Shown: positions 10,552-20,529 of the stretch, piece by piece
Position numbering within the stretch: the first letter of the stretch is position 1
Layout: every line of letters starts with the position of its first letter
Assembly (NCBI GenBank): GCA_902566805.1
Contig: CACFKJ010000005.1
Coordinates: forward strand, 1 to 41,434
Direction: 5' to 3'
DNA: 41,434 nucleotides
Source: an uncultured Pelagibacteraceae bacterium
GTDB lineage: Bacteria; Pseudomonadota; Alphaproteobacteria; Pelagibacterales; Pelagibacteraceae
Made by a program: the position numbers and the translations under genes
Notes under the pieces: generated by a model
Told to the model about the DNA's origin: nothing
Database searches by the model: none
The model's input: only the letters and a program-made list of their open reading frames with translations

Positions 10552-11360
10552 CTAAACTTTTTATTTATATTTATTGTATTTAAATGGTTAATTGGCCCAA
10601 ACCCCTTTCCATATTTTGGGGCTGTGCCAATAGCATGGTTAACATATTTGATTGCCATCTCACAAGATTTCTTTAATGTTTTTCCACACGAATAATAAGT
10701 AGCAATTGCACTTGAAAGAGTACATCCTGTTCCATGGGTATTTTTTGTATAAATTTTTTTATTATTAAAAAATTTAATTTCTTTTTTGTTCAAAAAAATA
10801 TCATACATAATATCTGAATTTAGATGACCACCTTTTATTAAGACATTTTTTGCTCCCAAATCTAATAATTTTTTTGCTGAATAAATCATATCGTTAGAAT
10901 TTTTAATTTTAATTTTTGTTAAAGTTTCTGCTTCTGGAATATTTGGAGTAATTAAAGTTGCTATTTTTATCATTTTTTTTTTTAGTATTTTTATTGATTT
11001 ATCATTTATTAATTTCTTACCTCCTTTTGCGACCATAACTGGATCTAAAATTATTTTTTTTACATTAATTTTATTCAGTGATTTTAAAACTGCATTAATA
11101 GTACCTTCAGAGTGCAACATTCCAATTTTGATCGCATCAGGTCTTATGTCTATAGACGTAAATTCTATTTGTTTTGAAATTTCTTTAGGTGAAATTGATA
11201 TTATAGAAGATACTCCAGTAGTATTTTGAGAAGTAATTGCTGTTACAGCAGTCATTGCATAAGATCCTAATGATGTTACAGTTTTTATATCTGCTTGAAT
11301 GCCTGCGCCACCAGAAGAATCTGATCCTGCAATGATTAAAACTTTTGATTTAGCTTTCAC
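10548..11360 (-). CDS. thiD: hydroxymethylpyrimidine / phosphomethylpyrimidine kinase
   Basis: Phosphorylates HMP and HMP-phosphate to HMP-PP for thiamine synthesis. Seen in 270 residues: [19 protein letters not shown] at the N-terminus (pyrimidine site), [41 protein letters not shown] and the ribokinase anion hole [11 protein letters not shown]. It stands apart from thiE (30196) and is coupled to purA by a 4-base overlap. SAR11 bacteria are known to lack ThiC and depend on an external pyrimidine precursor; ThiD would be the entry point for it. Absence of thiC cannot be judged from this window. Confidence 0.95.
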   Translation of the reverse strand: MKAKSKVLIIAGSDSSGGAGIQADIKTVTSLGSYAMTAVTAITSQNTTGVSSIISISPKEISKQIEFTSIDIRPDAIKIGMLHSEGTINAVLKSLNKINVKKIILDPVMVAKGGKKLINDKSIKILKKKMIKIATLITPNIPEAETLTKIKIKNSNDMIYSAKKLLDLGAKNVLIKGGHLNSDIMYDIFLNKKEIKFFNNKKIYTKNTHGTGCTLSSAIATYYSCGKTLKKSCEMAIKYVNHAIGTAPKYGKGFGPINHLNTININKKFR

Positions 11361-11361
11361 T

Positions 11362-12693
11362 TTATTTTATAGAATTTTTAACTAAATTTATACATTTTGA
11401 TAATAAAATTCTATTGTCTGACTCTCCCATAATTCTAATTTTTGGTTCTGTACCTGATTTTCGAACTAACATCCTGCCATTATTTTTTATTAATTTAGAG
11501 GCAAAATAGATTGCTTTTTTACATTTTTTTGAATTAATTATTGATTTATCTTTTACTAAAACATTTTCAAGTATTTGTGGAGTTGGTCTGAAACTATTAA
11601 ATAAATCGCTAGCTTTTTTACCTTTTCTCATTGAAAATAAAACTTCCAACGCAACTAATAAACCATCTCCTGTAGTTGCAAATTTACCAAGTATTATATG
11701 CCCAGATTGTTCTCCACCTAAATTATATTTTTTTTTTTGCATTTTTTCTTTAACATACCTATCTCCAACTTTTGCTCTTAAAAAATTTATTTTTTTACTT
11801 TTTAAAAATTTTTGTAATCCGTAGTTTGACATCAATGTTCCTATAACACCTCCTTTTAATATTTTTTTTCTTTTCCATCTACTAGCTAGCATTGCAATAA
11901 TTTGGTCACCATCAATTATTTTTCCCTTTTGATCACACAAAATGATTCTATCTGCGTCACCATCAAGAGCTATACCTAAATTTACTCTACGTTTTTTAAC
12001 TAATGATTTAATTTTTTTTGGAAATGTGGATCCACAATTATCATTTATATTCATTCCATTGGGTGATGTTCCAACATCGAAAACCTTTGCTCCTAATGAT
12101 TTTAAAAGTTTGGGGCCAGATTTGTAGCCAGCTCCATTCGCACAATCAATAGCAATTTTGATACCTTTTAAGCTAAAATTTTTGGGAAAATTTTTTTTCA
12201 AAATTTCAATATATTTATCATTTGCGTTCTCTAGTCTCTTAACTCTTCCAAGTGCTTTTGGTTTAGCAAAATTTTTTATTATCTTTGAATCGATTAGTTT
12301 TTCAATTTTCTTTTCTATATTATCTGATAATTTTAAACCATCTGGTCCAAATAATTTTAGCCCATTATCATAATAAGGATTGTGAGATGCTGTGATCATA
12401 ATTCCCATATTTGCTCTCATTTTTTTTGTAAGCATGGCTAAGCCATTGGTAGGAAGAGGTCCTAATGTGTAAACGTGCATACCAGCAGAAGTCAAACCTG
12501 ATACTAAAGCAGGTTCTAAAGTATAACCAGATAATCTGGTGTCTTTAGCAATTATTGCTGTTTGTTTATTTTTTCTTAAATTTTTAAAATAAGTTCCTGC
12601 AGCAAGTCCGAATTTAAAAAACATTTCTCCATTTATGTTTCCCTTATTGACTTCTCCTCTTATTCCATCAGTGCCGAAATATTTTTTAGACAT
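11362..12693 (-). CDS. glmM: phosphoglucosamine mutase
   Basis: Interconverts glucosamine-6-phosphate and glucosamine-1-phosphate on the route to UDP-GlcNAc for peptidoglycan and LPS. At 443 residues it is full length. Seen: KYFGTDGIRG at the N-terminus, the phosphoserine loop TASHNPYYDNGLK (Ser103), the metal-binding DGDADR loop, GGEQSGHII and the C-terminal phosphate loop RKSGTEPKIR. It follows folP with one base of overlap and is 1 base before thiD, the widespread ftsH-folP-glmM order. Confidence 0.97.
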   Translation of the reverse strand: MSKKYFGTDGIRGEVNKGNINGEMFFKFGLAAGTYFKNLRKNKQTAIIAKDTRLSGYTLEPALVSGLTSAGMHVYTLGPLPTNGLAMLTKKMRANMGIMITASHNPYYDNGLKLFGPDGLKLSDNIEKKIEKLIDSKIIKNFAKPKALGRVKRLENANDKYIEILKKNFPKNFSLKGIKIAIDCANGAGYKSGPKLLKSLGAKVFDVGTSPNGMNINDNCGSTFPKKIKSLVKKRRVNLGIALDGDADRIILCDQKGKIIDGDQIIAMLASRWKRKKILKGGVIGTLMSNYGLQKFLKSKKINFLRAKVGDRYVKEKMQKKKYNLGGEQSGHIILGKFATTGDGLLVALEVLFSMRKGKKASDLFNSFRPTPQILENVLVKDKSIINSKKCKKAIYFASKLIKNNGRMLVRKSGTEPKIRIMGESDNRILLSKCINLVKNSIK

Positions 12694-13745
12694 TATATAA
12701 ATTTTAATGCTTTAAAAACTTTTATACTTTGATTAATCTCATTGACATCGTGAACTCTTAAAATTTGAACTCCTTGCATCATTGCATATAAACTGGAGGA
12801 TATTGTTCCTCCCAATCTTTCTTTACTATCATTGTTTTTAGATAAATCTTTAATAAACCTCTTTCTTGATATGCCTAACATTATAGGAAAACCTAATGAG
12901 TGGAAAATAGAAATATTACGTAAAAGAGTAATATTATGTTTCAAGTTTTTACCAAACCCTATACCGGGATCTAGGATAATGTTTTCATGTTTTATTCCAT
13001 TTAATTTAATTTTTTCTATTTTTTTTTCAAAATAATCGTAAATATCTAAAATTATATTTTTATACTTTGGGTTATTTTGCATATTTTTAGGATTTCCCTT
13101 CATATGATGAATTACAAAAGGGATTTTTGTTTTTTTTAAAATATTAAGTGTATTTGAGTCATAACTTAAACCAGACACATCATTTATTAAATTTACTTTA
13201 TAATCGATTCCTTTTTTCATAATCCAACTTTTTCTTGTATCGAGAGAAATAATTTTTTTTAAATTCATCAATTTTTTTAATGTGCTGCTAATTCTGTTCC
13301 ATTCTTTTTTTTTATCTATTTCTTCACTTCCAGGTCTAGTAGACTCTCCTCCTACATCTAAAATTTTACATCCCTTAGTAATTAAATATTTTGCGTGATT
13401 AAAACCTTTATTTTTTTTATTATATTTGCCACCATCTGAAAAACTATCAGGTGTTAAATTTAATACTCCCATTAAAATTGGGATATCAGAAAAATTTAAA
13501 CCTTTAAATTTTTTTTTCTTTGTAATTTCTTTTAAATCTTTTTTTATTTTTTTTTTAAGTGAAGGATTTAATAAGTTTATTTTTTTTATGTGGATTTTTT
13601 TGATTTTTTTTCTTGTAATAATTTCTATACTGTCAAAAGACAATAGATTACTATTACTTATAGGAAGCGCAGTCTTATTTAAAACTTTTTCAACTGATTT
13701 TCTACCATAATAAAAATTACACGCCCTAGTGTAATATTTTTGCAT
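12693..13745 (-). CDS. folP: dihydropteroate synthase
   Basis: Condenses p-aminobenzoate with 6-hydroxymethyl-7,8-dihydropterin pyrophosphate in folate synthesis. The catalytic TIM barrel starts near residue 88: PILMGVLNLTPDSFSDGG, DVGGESTRPGSEEI, NDVSGLSYD, FVIHHMKGNPKNMQ, ILDPGIGFGKN and ISRKRFI. At 350 residues it is about 70-80 longer than E. coli FolP. The N-terminal extension (YYTRACNFYYGRKSVEK and so on) resembles the leader of other alphaproteobacterial FolP proteins and is lysine-rich here. It sits between ftsH and glmM. Confidence 0.94.
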   Translation of the reverse strand: MQKYYTRACNFYYGRKSVEKVLNKTALPISNSNLLSFDSIEIITRKKIKKIHIKKINLLNPSLKKKIKKDLKEITKKKKFKGLNFSDIPILMGVLNLTPDSFSDGGKYNKKNKGFNHAKYLITKGCKILDVGGESTRPGSEEIDKKKEWNRISSTLKKLMNLKKIISLDTRKSWIMKKGIDYKVNLINDVSGLSYDSNTLNILKKTKIPFVIHHMKGNPKNMQNNPKYKNIILDIYDYFEKKIEKIKLNGIKHENIILDPGIGFGKNLKHNITLLRNISIFHSLGFPIMLGISRKRFIKDLSKNNDSKERLGGTISSSLYAMMQGVQILRVHDVNEINQSIKVFKALKFI

Positions 13746-13751
13746 TCTTGC

Positions 13752-15644
13752 TTAATGAACAATTTTGGGTTTTAATCCAATTGATCCTAGAGCAGAACTT
13801 TGATCATCTTCTTCTACTTTAAGTTCTTCTTTTTTATCTGGATAAATATTTTTATTTACTAAATTTTCTATTTCTTCACCTGTTAAAGTTTCATAAGTAA
13901 GAAGCGCTTTAGCAAGTTTATGCAGATCATCGATTTTTTCTGTTAATACTTTTTTTGCTCTTTCATAGCCTTTTTCAACAAATTTTCTTATTTCGACATC
14001 AACTTTTTTTGCAGTTTCTTCCGACATGTTTTGTGTTCTAGCAACTGAACGACCTAAAAATACCTCTTCTTCATTTTCTCCATAAGCAACAGGTCCAAGT
14101 TCTTTACTAAGTCCAGCTCTCATAACCATTGCTCTTGCTCTTTTTGTTGCTTGTTCTATATCGCTTGTTGCGCCCGTAGTAACTTTATCTTCACCAAAAA
14201 TTAGTTCTTCAGCAACTCTACCACCCATTGCTATTGCCATTTGAGCATGAAGTTGTTCTCTAGTTTGAGACACTTCATCTTTTTCTGGCAACTGCATTAC
14301 CATACCCAATGCTCTTCCTCTCGGGATTATTGTTGCTTTATGAATTGGATAGGCTGCTTTCTCATTAATAGTTACTATTGCATGACCTGCTTCATGATAT
14401 GCCGTTAATTTTTTCTCATCCTCTGTCATAATCATCGATCTTCTTTCTGCTCCCATCATAACTTTATCTTTTGCTTCTTCAAATTCTTGATTAGTTACAA
14501 TTCTTTTATTTTTTCTAGCAGCAAGTAAGGCTGATTCATTAACTAAATTAGCTAAGTCAGCTCCTGAAAATCCTGGTGTACCTCTTGCTATTGTTCTTAA
14601 TTTAATATCAGGAGACATTGAAATTTTTTTTGAGTGAACTTTTAATATTTTTTCTCTACCAATTATATCAGGGAGCGAAACTACAACCTGTCTATCAAAT
14701 CTTCCAGGTCTTAATAATGCTGGATCCAATACGTCAGGTCTGTTGGTGGCTGCGATAATTATAACTCCTTCGTTAGTATCAAATCCATCCATCTCGACCA
14801 AAAGTTGATTTAAAGTTTGTTCTCTTTCATCATTTCCTCCTCCAAGACCTGCGCCTCTACTTCTGCCAACAGCATCAATTTCATCTATAAAAATAATACA
14901 AGGAGAATGTTTTTTTCCTTGTTCAAACATATCTCTTACTCTTGATGCTCCAACACCGACAAACATCTCAACAAAATCTGATCCCGATATGGTAAAGAAA
15001 GGAACATCAGCCTCACCTGCAATTGCTCTTGCCAGTAAAGTTTTTCCTGTACCCGGAGGTCCAACTAACAAACAACCTCTTGGTATTTTTCCACCAAGTC
15101 TACTAAATTTTCTAGGATCTTTTAAAAATTCTACAACCTCTTCTACTTCCTCTTTAGCTTCTTCAACTCCAGCAACATCATTAAATGTAATTTTACCTTT
15201 AAGCTCATTCATCATTTTAGCTTTAGATCTACCAAATCCCATTGCGCCACCTTTGCCGCCTTGCATTTGTCTCATAAAAAATATCCAAACAGCTATAAGT
15301 AATAACATTGGGAACCACGAAAGAAGGACGCCTAAAAGCGAAGGCATTTTTTCTTCAATTGGTGCAGCAGATATACTTACACCTTTTGAAGATAATTTTT
15401 CTATTAAATTTGGATCATTTGGTGAATATGTTGTGAATATCTTTCCATCAGACATTATGCCCTTAATATTATTTCCTTGTATTTCAACTTCCACAACTCT
15501 ACCATTATCAACCTCAGATAAAAATTGAGAGAATATTATATTATTTTTTTGGCTGATATTTCCTTGCGGATTTTTAAACATATTGTACAGGCCAATAGTT
15601 AAAAAAACTATTATTGCCCACATAGCTAAATTTTTAAAATTCAT
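13752..15644 (-). CDS. ftsH: ATP-dependent zinc metalloprotease FtsH
   Basis: Membrane AAA+ protease for quality control of membrane proteins and regulated proteolysis. The 630-residue protein shows TM1 (residues ~5-22), a periplasmic FtsH-ext domain, TM2 (~105-124), Walker A GPPGTGKT (195-202), Walker [13 protein letters not shown], the second region of homology [18 protein letters not shown] and the zinc site HEAGH. It precedes folP by 6 bases. A candidate promoter lies in the tilS-ftsH gap, so ftsH may be expressed separately from the upstream cpoB-tilS pair. Confidence 0.98.
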   Translation of the reverse strand: MNFKNLAMWAIIVFLTIGLYNMFKNPQGNISQKNNIIFSQFLSEVDNGRVVEVEIQGNNIKGIMSDGKIFTTYSPNDPNLIEKLSSKGVSISAAPIEEKMPSLLGVLLSWFPMLLLIAVWIFFMRQMQGGKGGAMGFGRSKAKMMNELKGKITFNDVAGVEEAKEEVEEVVEFLKDPRKFSRLGGKIPRGCLLVGPPGTGKTLLARAIAGEADVPFFTISGSDFVEMFVGVGASRVRDMFEQGKKHSPCIIFIDEIDAVGRSRGAGLGGGNDEREQTLNQLLVEMDGFDTNEGVIIIAATNRPDVLDPALLRPGRFDRQVVVSLPDIIGREKILKVHSKKISMSPDIKLRTIARGTPGFSGADLANLVNESALLAARKNKRIVTNQEFEEAKDKVMMGAERRSMIMTEDEKKLTAYHEAGHAIVTINEKAAYPIHKATIIPRGRALGMVMQLPEKDEVSQTREQLHAQMAIAMGGRVAEELIFGEDKVTTGATSDIEQATKRARAMVMRAGLSKELGPVAYGENEEEVFLGRSVARTQNMSEETAKKVDVEIRKFVEKGYERAKKVLTEKIDDLHKLAKALLTYETLTGEEIENLVNKNIYPDKKEELKVEEDDQSSALGSIGLKPKIVH

Positions 15645-15657
15645 TACTATAAATTAA

Positions 15658-15685
15658 GAATTATTCTGCATTAAACAAGTGTCAA
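15658..15685 (-). promoter_or_regulatory. putative ftsH promoter
   Basis: On the minus strand TTGACA (15680-15685) is followed after 16 bases by TAATTC (15658-15663), ending about 13 bases before the ftsH ATG. The -35 is consensus, the -10 is weak. It is the only consensus -35 I noticed in the 53-base tilS-ftsH gap. No sigma-32 consensus is evident. Confidence 0.42.
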
Positions 15686-15697
15686 TTTAGTACAATT

Positions 15698-16759
15698 TCA
15701 CTTTTTTTGACGATTTTCACTATAAATAATTAATGAATTATTGACTTTTTCAATAATGCAGCCAGATAAAGTCGATTTTTTGAATTTTCTTTCTTCAATT
15801 TCAGATAATATTTGATCAATTTTTTTACCTCTAGCTGCATAATATTTGCCTCCTACTTTTTTTAATAAGTAAGAAAAAGATCTAAAAACTACCTCGTGCG
15901 GCTGTTCAAAAAAATTTGGATTTAAAATAAATCCATTATAATTTTTCAAGTAACTTGAGTTTAATTTGATGTTTTGATTTTTATAATATCTTAATGAATT
16001 ATCTGCATCACTTAAATTTTTGATGGTCTGTGTAAGTTTTTTTTCATCAAATCCCTCTAGTTTTAATTCATTTAATAAATTTCTTATTCTAGTTCTTGTG
16101 AAAGTTGTATTTTTATTAGTTGGATCTTTAAGATAGTTTTTAAAAACTTTCTTTGATAAGAAAATTAGATCATTTTTTTTTAGCTCTAATAAAGGTCTCA
16201 TGATTATTACTTTGCCATTTTTTTCAATTACTTTTTTTTTATCAAAAGAAACTAGACCTTTTAATCCAGACCCTCTTATTAGTCTTATAATAAAATTTTC
16301 ATATAAATCGTCTATATGATGAGCAATTAAAATATTTATAAAATTATTTTTTAAAGCATATTTAAATATAAGATCATACCTATTTTTTCTTGAAACTGAT
16401 TGTATATTTGATTTCGGCTTTCTGCCTTTCCACACAAGAATATTACAATTGATGTTAAATTTTTTGAGTTGATGCTTTAATTCATTAGCCTCATCTGATG
16501 AAGTATTTCTTAACTTATGATCAATATGAACGAATTTTACATTAGAATTATTTAATATGGAGTAGCACTTAGATAAATACGTAAGAGCCAAACTATCAGG
16601 CCCACCTGATAAAGCGACTAAAAATTTATTATTTTTGGACTTATTTGTAATTACTGATTTTTCAAAAATATTATAAATTTTTTTTACTTTTGGATCTGTA
16701 AGATGTCTTAATATTTTTTTATGTATTATCTTTTTTGCATTCAAACTTTTTTTCTTCAT
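15698..16759 (-). CDS. tilS: tRNA(Ile)-lysidine synthetase
   Basis: ATP-dependent modification of C34 of tRNA-Ile(CAU) to lysidine, so that it reads AUA. Seen: PP-loop SGGPDS (residues 51-56), VHIDHKLR, and HHIDDLYENFIIRLIRGSGLKGL. The 353 residues cover the catalytic domain and a shortened C-terminal part. It overlaps the end of cpoB by 41 bases at the annotated ATG; no closer ATG exists before the PP-loop, and a TTG five codons later is an alternative. AUA codons are very frequent in this AT-rich genome, so the enzyme should be essential. Order ybgF-tilS-ftsH is conserved in proteobacteria. Confidence 0.94.
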   Translation of the reverse strand: MKKKSLNAKKIIHKKILRHLTDPKVKKIYNIFEKSVITNKSKNNKFLVALSGGPDSLALTYLSKCYSILNNSNVKFVHIDHKLRNTSSDEANELKHQLKKFNINCNILVWKGRKPKSNIQSVSRKNRYDLIFKYALKNNFINILIAHHIDDLYENFIIRLIRGSGLKGLVSFDKKKVIEKNGKVIIMRPLLELKKNDLIFLSKKVFKNYLKDPTNKNTTFTRTRIRNLLNELKLEGFDEKKLTQTIKNLSDADNSLRYYKNQNIKLNSSYLKNYNGFILNPNFFEQPHEVVFRSFSYLLKKVGGKYYAARGKKIDQILSEIEERKFKKSTLSGCIIEKVNNSLIIYSENRQKK

Positions 16760-17708
16760 ATTTAGCTTTTTGAAGAACAGATTGATTAGCTTCAGGATAC
16801 TGTTTTTTAACTCCTGAGATCATTAAACAACCTTGATCTTTTTCTCCAATTTGCACTAATGATACTCCAAGTTTTAATAAATTTACAGGTGCCTTTTCAC
16901 TTTTTGGATATTTTTGATAACCCTCTAAATACGCTGAAGCAGCATCAGTATAAAGTTGTCTTATTCTAAATGTTTCAGCATACCAATATTGAGCACTACC
17001 AGCTAAATCATGATTTGGATTTGTAACCACAAATTCTCTAAATGCTCTTTCTGCTGTATTGTAATCTCCAACCTTTAAAAAACTTGTAGAAAATTCATAT
17101 TGTTTTTCAGGAGTAGTATCGGGTAATATTTTTTCTTCTGCTTCAAATTGTTCCGTTACAATTGTTGAAGTTGCATCAACAGAGACTGTTTCTTGATTTT
17201 CAAGTTTAGTTTCGTTGTCTTTATAAGATATTGCTCCTAAATCTTGTGGTTCTGAAGATCCTGGTAATATATTTTCTTCATTTTGAATATTTGAAGATAC
17301 AGCTTTATTTTCTAATTTATCATTTATATTTTTATTTTCTAATTGCTGAAATCTTAGTTGATTATCTGCTTGAACTTTACTTAATCTAGTTGATAACTTA
17401 TCTAATTTAAAATTAATTTCCTCAAATCTATTTGTAAGTTCTTTAAATTGAGACTCTATTTCTGATAATTTAAGCAAATGTCTAGTTAAAACTTCTTCCG
17501 AGTTCTGATCAATATTTTCTAATGATTGATCTTCACTTTCTCTTAATTCAAAATTATCCGAATAAACTGCTTTTTCTAAAGTTTTTAAATCCTTTTGAAT
17601 CAGTTTGATAATTTCATTTACATTGTGATCGTCTGAAAAAACTTTTGTATTAAAAATAATTAAACAAAAAACTAAGAAAAAAAAATTAAATTTATTTAAA
17701 TTTTTCAT
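16719..17708 (-). CDS. cpoB: Tol-Pal-associated periplasmic TPR protein CpoB/YbgF
   Basis: Periplasmic protein that coordinates Tol-Pal constriction with peptidoglycan synthesis. Seen in 329 residues: a signal peptide (hydrophobic FNFFFLVFCLIIFNTKVF then SDDHN), an N-terminal coiled-coil region (LSEIESQFKELTNRFEEIN, residues ~75-120), an acidic Ser/Glu-rich linker, and C-terminal TPRs starting near 205 (YEFSTSFLKVGDYNTAERAF and YWYAETFRIRQLYTDAASAY). It lies just beyond pal, but a strong terminator separates them and a TATAAT box precedes cpoB, so it is probably expressed on its own with tilS. Confidence 0.93.
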   Translation of the reverse strand: MKNLNKFNFFFLVFCLIIFNTKVFSDDHNVNEIIKLIQKDLKTLEKAVYSDNFELRESEDQSLENIDQNSEEVLTRHLLKLSEIESQFKELTNRFEEINFKLDKLSTRLSKVQADNQLRFQQLENKNINDKLENKAVSSNIQNEENILPGSSEPQDLGAISYKDNETKLENQETVSVDATSTIVTEQFEAEEKILPDTTPEKQYEFSTSFLKVGDYNTAERAFREFVVTNPNHDLAGSAQYWYAETFRIRQLYTDAASAYLEGYQKYPKSEKAPVNLLKLGVSLVQIGEKDQGCLMISGVKKQYPEANQSVLQKAKYEEKKFECKKDNT

Positions 17709-17722
17709 TATTTTTATTTGTA

Positions 17723-17728
17723 ATTATA
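17723..17728 (-). promoter_or_regulatory. putative -10 box of cpoB
   Basis: A perfect TATAAT on the minus strand ends 14 bases before the cpoB ATG and just after the U-tract of the pal terminator. No clear -35 is visible at 16-18 bases, so the call rests on the -10 and on the need to restart transcription after the terminator. Confidence 0.42.
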
Positions 17729-17736
17729 ATGATGGC

Positions 17737-17777
17737 AAAAAAAAGACCCTGAAAAATTTTAAATTTTCAGGGTCTTT
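17737..17777 (-). terminator. Rho-independent terminator of the tol-pal operon
   Basis: On the minus strand, just after the pal stop, GACCCTGAAAA is followed by a short AT loop and TTTTCAGGGTC, then a run of eight T. This is an 11-base-pair stem (17745-17774) with a GC-rich foot and a canonical U-tract. It is the clearest intrinsic terminator I saw in the window. Confidence 0.92.
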
Positions 17778-17792
17778 AAATACGTTTTATTT

Positions 17793-18275
17793 TTAGTTAG
17801 CTTTTACTGTTACTGATCTTCTATTTTTCGACCATGCTAAAGGATCCGATCCTGAGTCTACTGGTCTCTCTTTACCGTAGCTAATTACTGAAATTCTACT
17901 TGAAGAAATTCCATAAGTCATCAGATAGTCTTTTACTGCGTTGGCTCTTCTTTCACCTAACGCTAAGTTATATTCTCTAGTTCCTCTTTCATCTGCGTGA
18001 CCTTCTACAACAACATTAATACTAGAATTTTTTCTTAACCAAGCAGCCTGTTTTCTTAAAGTATCTCTTGATTTAGTTGTTAAAATTGATTCATTAGTTG
18101 CAAAGAAAACTCTATCAGGTACTCCTGATGCCAAATATTTTACCGTGTCAGTGCCTGTATATACATCTCCTTGCATCTGAGAGTCATCAACTTTTTTTTG
18201 AGTTGCACACGCTGAAAGCACTAAGCTTAGCATAAGTGCCAGAAAAGTGTTTTTATAGACTTTTATTAAATTCAT
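17793..18275 (-). CDS. pal: peptidoglycan-associated lipoprotein Pal
   Basis: Outer-membrane lipoprotein that binds peptidoglycan and TolB. Seen: lipoprotein signal with lipobox LSAC (LALMLSLVLSAC), then an OmpA-like domain with VVEGHADERGTREYNLALGE and RANAVKDYL. At 160 residues it is typical. The upstream sequence AAGGAGCAGTA before the ATG is a good Shine-Dalgarno. It closes the tolQ-R-A-B-pal unit and is followed by a strong terminator. The base composition is less AT-biased than neighbours, consistent with high expression. Confidence 0.97.
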   Translation of the reverse strand: MNLIKVYKNTFLALMLSLVLSACATQKKVDDSQMQGDVYTGTDTVKYLASGVPDRVFFATNESILTTKSRDTLRKQAAWLRKNSSINVVVEGHADERGTREYNLALGERRANAVKDYLMTYGISSSRISVISYGKERPVDSGSDPLAWSKNRRSVTVKAN

Positions 18276-18366
18276 TACTGCTCCTTAAATCTTATTTGTT
18301 GAACTTTTTCTCACACATGAATAGATCTTTCAAGCTTAAAAATCAATAGTAATTGTTGAATTTTTA

Positions 18367-19719
18367 TCAATTGCTCAACAAAGATGACCAAGATGGGTCT
18401 GAAGCATCGGTTTCTGTCTCAACTAATCTCTCATTATATCCTGTTAAATCAATTGACCACAGTTTTGCAGAAAATCCTTCTCCTTTTTTATTCGATTTTG
18501 TCTCTCTGTAAAAAATAAGAACCCTTCCGTTAGGAGACCATGACGGAGCCTCTTGATAATAATTCTCTGTTAACAATCTTTCACCTTTTCCGTCTTTTCT
18601 CATAACTCCAATATAAAATTTTCCCTTGTGCAATTTAGTAAAGGCAATTAAATCTCCTCTTGGAGACCAGACAGGTGTTCCGTAAAGTCCTTTTCCAAAC
18701 GATACTCTTTTTACATTTGTCCCGTCGTTTTTCATTACATAAATTTGTTGATATCCACTTCTGTCAGAATTAAATGTAATATATTTTCCATCGGGTGAAT
18801 ATGACGGCGAGGTATCTATAGATGGATGGTTGGTAATTCTTTCTACAACTCTGTTTTCCAAATCCATCGTATAAATGTCTGAATTTCCATCTTTAGCAAA
18901 ACTCATAATTATTTTTTTTCCATCTGGTGAAAATCTTGGAGCAAATGTCATTCCTGGAAAATCTCCAACTACTTCTTGAATGCCTGTTTCAATATCTAAT
19001 AAATATACCCTTGGTAAATTTCGAAAATAGGATAAATAAGTTACCATTTGATTTGTTGGATTAAATCTAGGAGTTAAAACTAATTCATTACCTAAAGTTA
19101 GGTATTTTGTATTGTGACCATCTTGATCCATGATTGCCAATTTTTTTACTCTTTGTGTTTTAGGTCCTTTTTCAGATACATATATAATTCTTGTATCGAA
19201 ATATCCTTTTTCTCCAGTTAATCTTTCATAAACTTTATCTGTAATTATATGACCAACTCTTCTCCAATTTTTTGGCACTGTTGTAAAAGCTAACGCCATC
19301 ATTTCTTTCGCAGCAAGAACATCCCATAATCTAAATTCTACTCTCAATTTTTCTTCCTTAAGAATTACTTTTCCAGTTATTAAAGCCTGGGCTTTGATCA
19401 AAGCCCAATCTTCAAATCTAGGTTTCAGATGTGCAATATCTGGCTTTTGAAGGAAAGCATCTTTATTTAATGGATTAAATAATCCTGAGGTTCTAAGATT
19501 GTTTTCTACAACTTTAGAAATTTCTAATCCTAGATTTTTTATATTCAATTCACTATTTAATGAAGAAGCTGAGTCACTATCAGTAGCTAAAGGAGACACA
19601 GCTATTGGTAAAGGGTTAAGGTTACCTCTTGTAATATCAACTTCTATTAATGAAAATGCTTTAGAGGGTAGCAAAATTAGTAAAAACAATAATATTATAG
19701 TTTTAAATTTTTTCATCAT
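18367..19719 (-). CDS. tolB: Tol-Pal system translocation protein TolB
   Basis: Periplasmic beta-propeller that links TolA and Pal during outer-membrane constriction. The 450-residue protein has a signal peptide ([16 protein letters not shown]), an N-terminal TolB_N domain with [13 protein letters not shown] and [12 protein letters not shown], and WD/PD40 propeller blades: [51 protein letters not shown] and [14 protein letters not shown]. It overlaps tolA by 4 bases. A 91-base gap to pal contains an imperfect direct repeat (TTGTTGAA-like) of unknown meaning. Confidence 0.97.
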   Translation of the reverse strand: MMKKFKTIILLFLLILLPSKAFSLIEVDITRGNLNPLPIAVSPLATDSDSASSLNSELNIKNLGLEISKVVENNLRTSGLFNPLNKDAFLQKPDIAHLKPRFEDWALIKAQALITGKVILKEEKLRVEFRLWDVLAAKEMMALAFTTVPKNWRRVGHIITDKVYERLTGEKGYFDTRIIYVSEKGPKTQRVKKLAIMDQDGHNTKYLTLGNELVLTPRFNPTNQMVTYLSYFRNLPRVYLLDIETGIQEVVGDFPGMTFAPRFSPDGKKIIMSFAKDGNSDIYTMDLENRVVERITNHPSIDTSPSYSPDGKYITFNSDRSGYQQIYVMKNDGTNVKRVSFGKGLYGTPVWSPRGDLIAFTKLHKGKFYIGVMRKDGKGERLLTENYYQEAPSWSPNGRVLIFYRETKSNKKGEGFSAKLWSIDLTGYNERLVETETDASDPSWSSLLSN

Positions 19720-20528
19720 CCCTCTAACATTTCTCTTGCATCAAAATTCAATTGCATATCTTTCCATCTTTCATAGCCAGTTGTTGGCACTCTTAATGGC
19801 TGACACAACTGTATAGCTCTAAGTGCGCTTTCTGCCAATACTTTAAAAAAGCCTTGACCCGGCATATTCATTCTTGCGTGATCAAGAATTTCAGTTTTTG
19901 TAACAGTGCCATCAGGTTTAAGTTTTAATTTTATCCTTACGAGTAAATTTTCATTATAAGGTAATCCTAATGGTATACTCCAACAACCAAAAATTTGAGC
20001 TTTTAAAGCATCTTCCTCACTTAAAGTAAGACCAGATAAATTCATGGTTTTGTCATCAGATTGGGTTACTAATTTTGATTTTTTACTTGATTCCGCTATT
20101 TCTTCTTTTGATTTATCAATTAATGCTGCAATTGAGTCTGGGTCAAATATTTCATCTTTTTCAAATTCAGATACTTGCTTCACTTCATTTTCTATTGTTT
20201 CAGGATTTTGCTTTTTTTCCTCAATTTCTTTAATTTTCTCAGTTTTTTGATCAGGCAAAGGAATTGCATCTGGTTTTTCTTTTTTAACTTTTTTTGGCGG
20301 CGCTTGTTCAGAAACTAATTTTTGTTCCTCTTTTTTTTTAACATCTTGAATTATTTTTTTAGCTTTAGGCGCGTAAGGAATATTTGTTTTATCCATTATT
20401 TGTATTAATTCCACTGATATTATTGGAGGAAGCTCTATAGGTTTTTTTGTTATAAAAGGTAGGCTCATAGTAGCTATTAAAATTATTCCTAAATGAAGAA
20501 CAGATGATGCAATAATATTTTTGTACAA
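19716..20528 (-). CDS. tolA: cell envelope protein TolA (TonB-like)
   Basis: Inner-membrane protein that transmits the TolQR proton-motive work to TolB and Pal. Seen in 270 residues: one N-terminal membrane segment ([19 protein letters not shown]), a Lys/Glu/Pro-rich periplasmic stalk (residues ~55-150), and a C-terminal domain with [20 protein letters not shown] and a [15 protein letters not shown] end, typical of alphaproteobacterial TolA. The stalk is short compared with E. coli TolA. It lies one base from tolR. Confidence 0.92.
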   Translation of the reverse strand: MYKNIIASSVLHLGIILIATMSLPFITKKPIELPPIISVELIQIMDKTNIPYAPKAKKIIQDVKKKEEQKLVSEQAPPKKVKKEKPDAIPLPDQKTEKIKEIEEKKQNPETIENEVKQVSEFEKDEIFDPDSIAALIDKSKEEIAESSKKSKLVTQSDDKTMNLSGLTLSEEDALKAQIFGCWSIPLGLPYNENLLVRIKLKLKPDGTVTKTEILDHARMNMPGQGFFKVLAESALRAIQLCQPLRVPTTGYERWKDMQLNFDAREMLEG

Positions 20529-20529
20529 T

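Noticed and set aside
14989-15528. 179-codon plus-strand ORF antisense to ftsH
   Set aside because: It lies wholly within the conserved ftsH AAA domain, has no family motif, and reads as a Pro/Ser-rich complement of the real gene.
18296-18381. TTGTTGAA direct repeat and possible hairpin in the tolB-pal gap
   Set aside because: The repeat is imperfect, partly within the tolB end, and AT-rich DNA makes such matches common.
19499-19816. 105-codon plus-strand ORF across tolB and tolA
   Set aside because: It is a shadow of two certain genes and has no recognisable domain.
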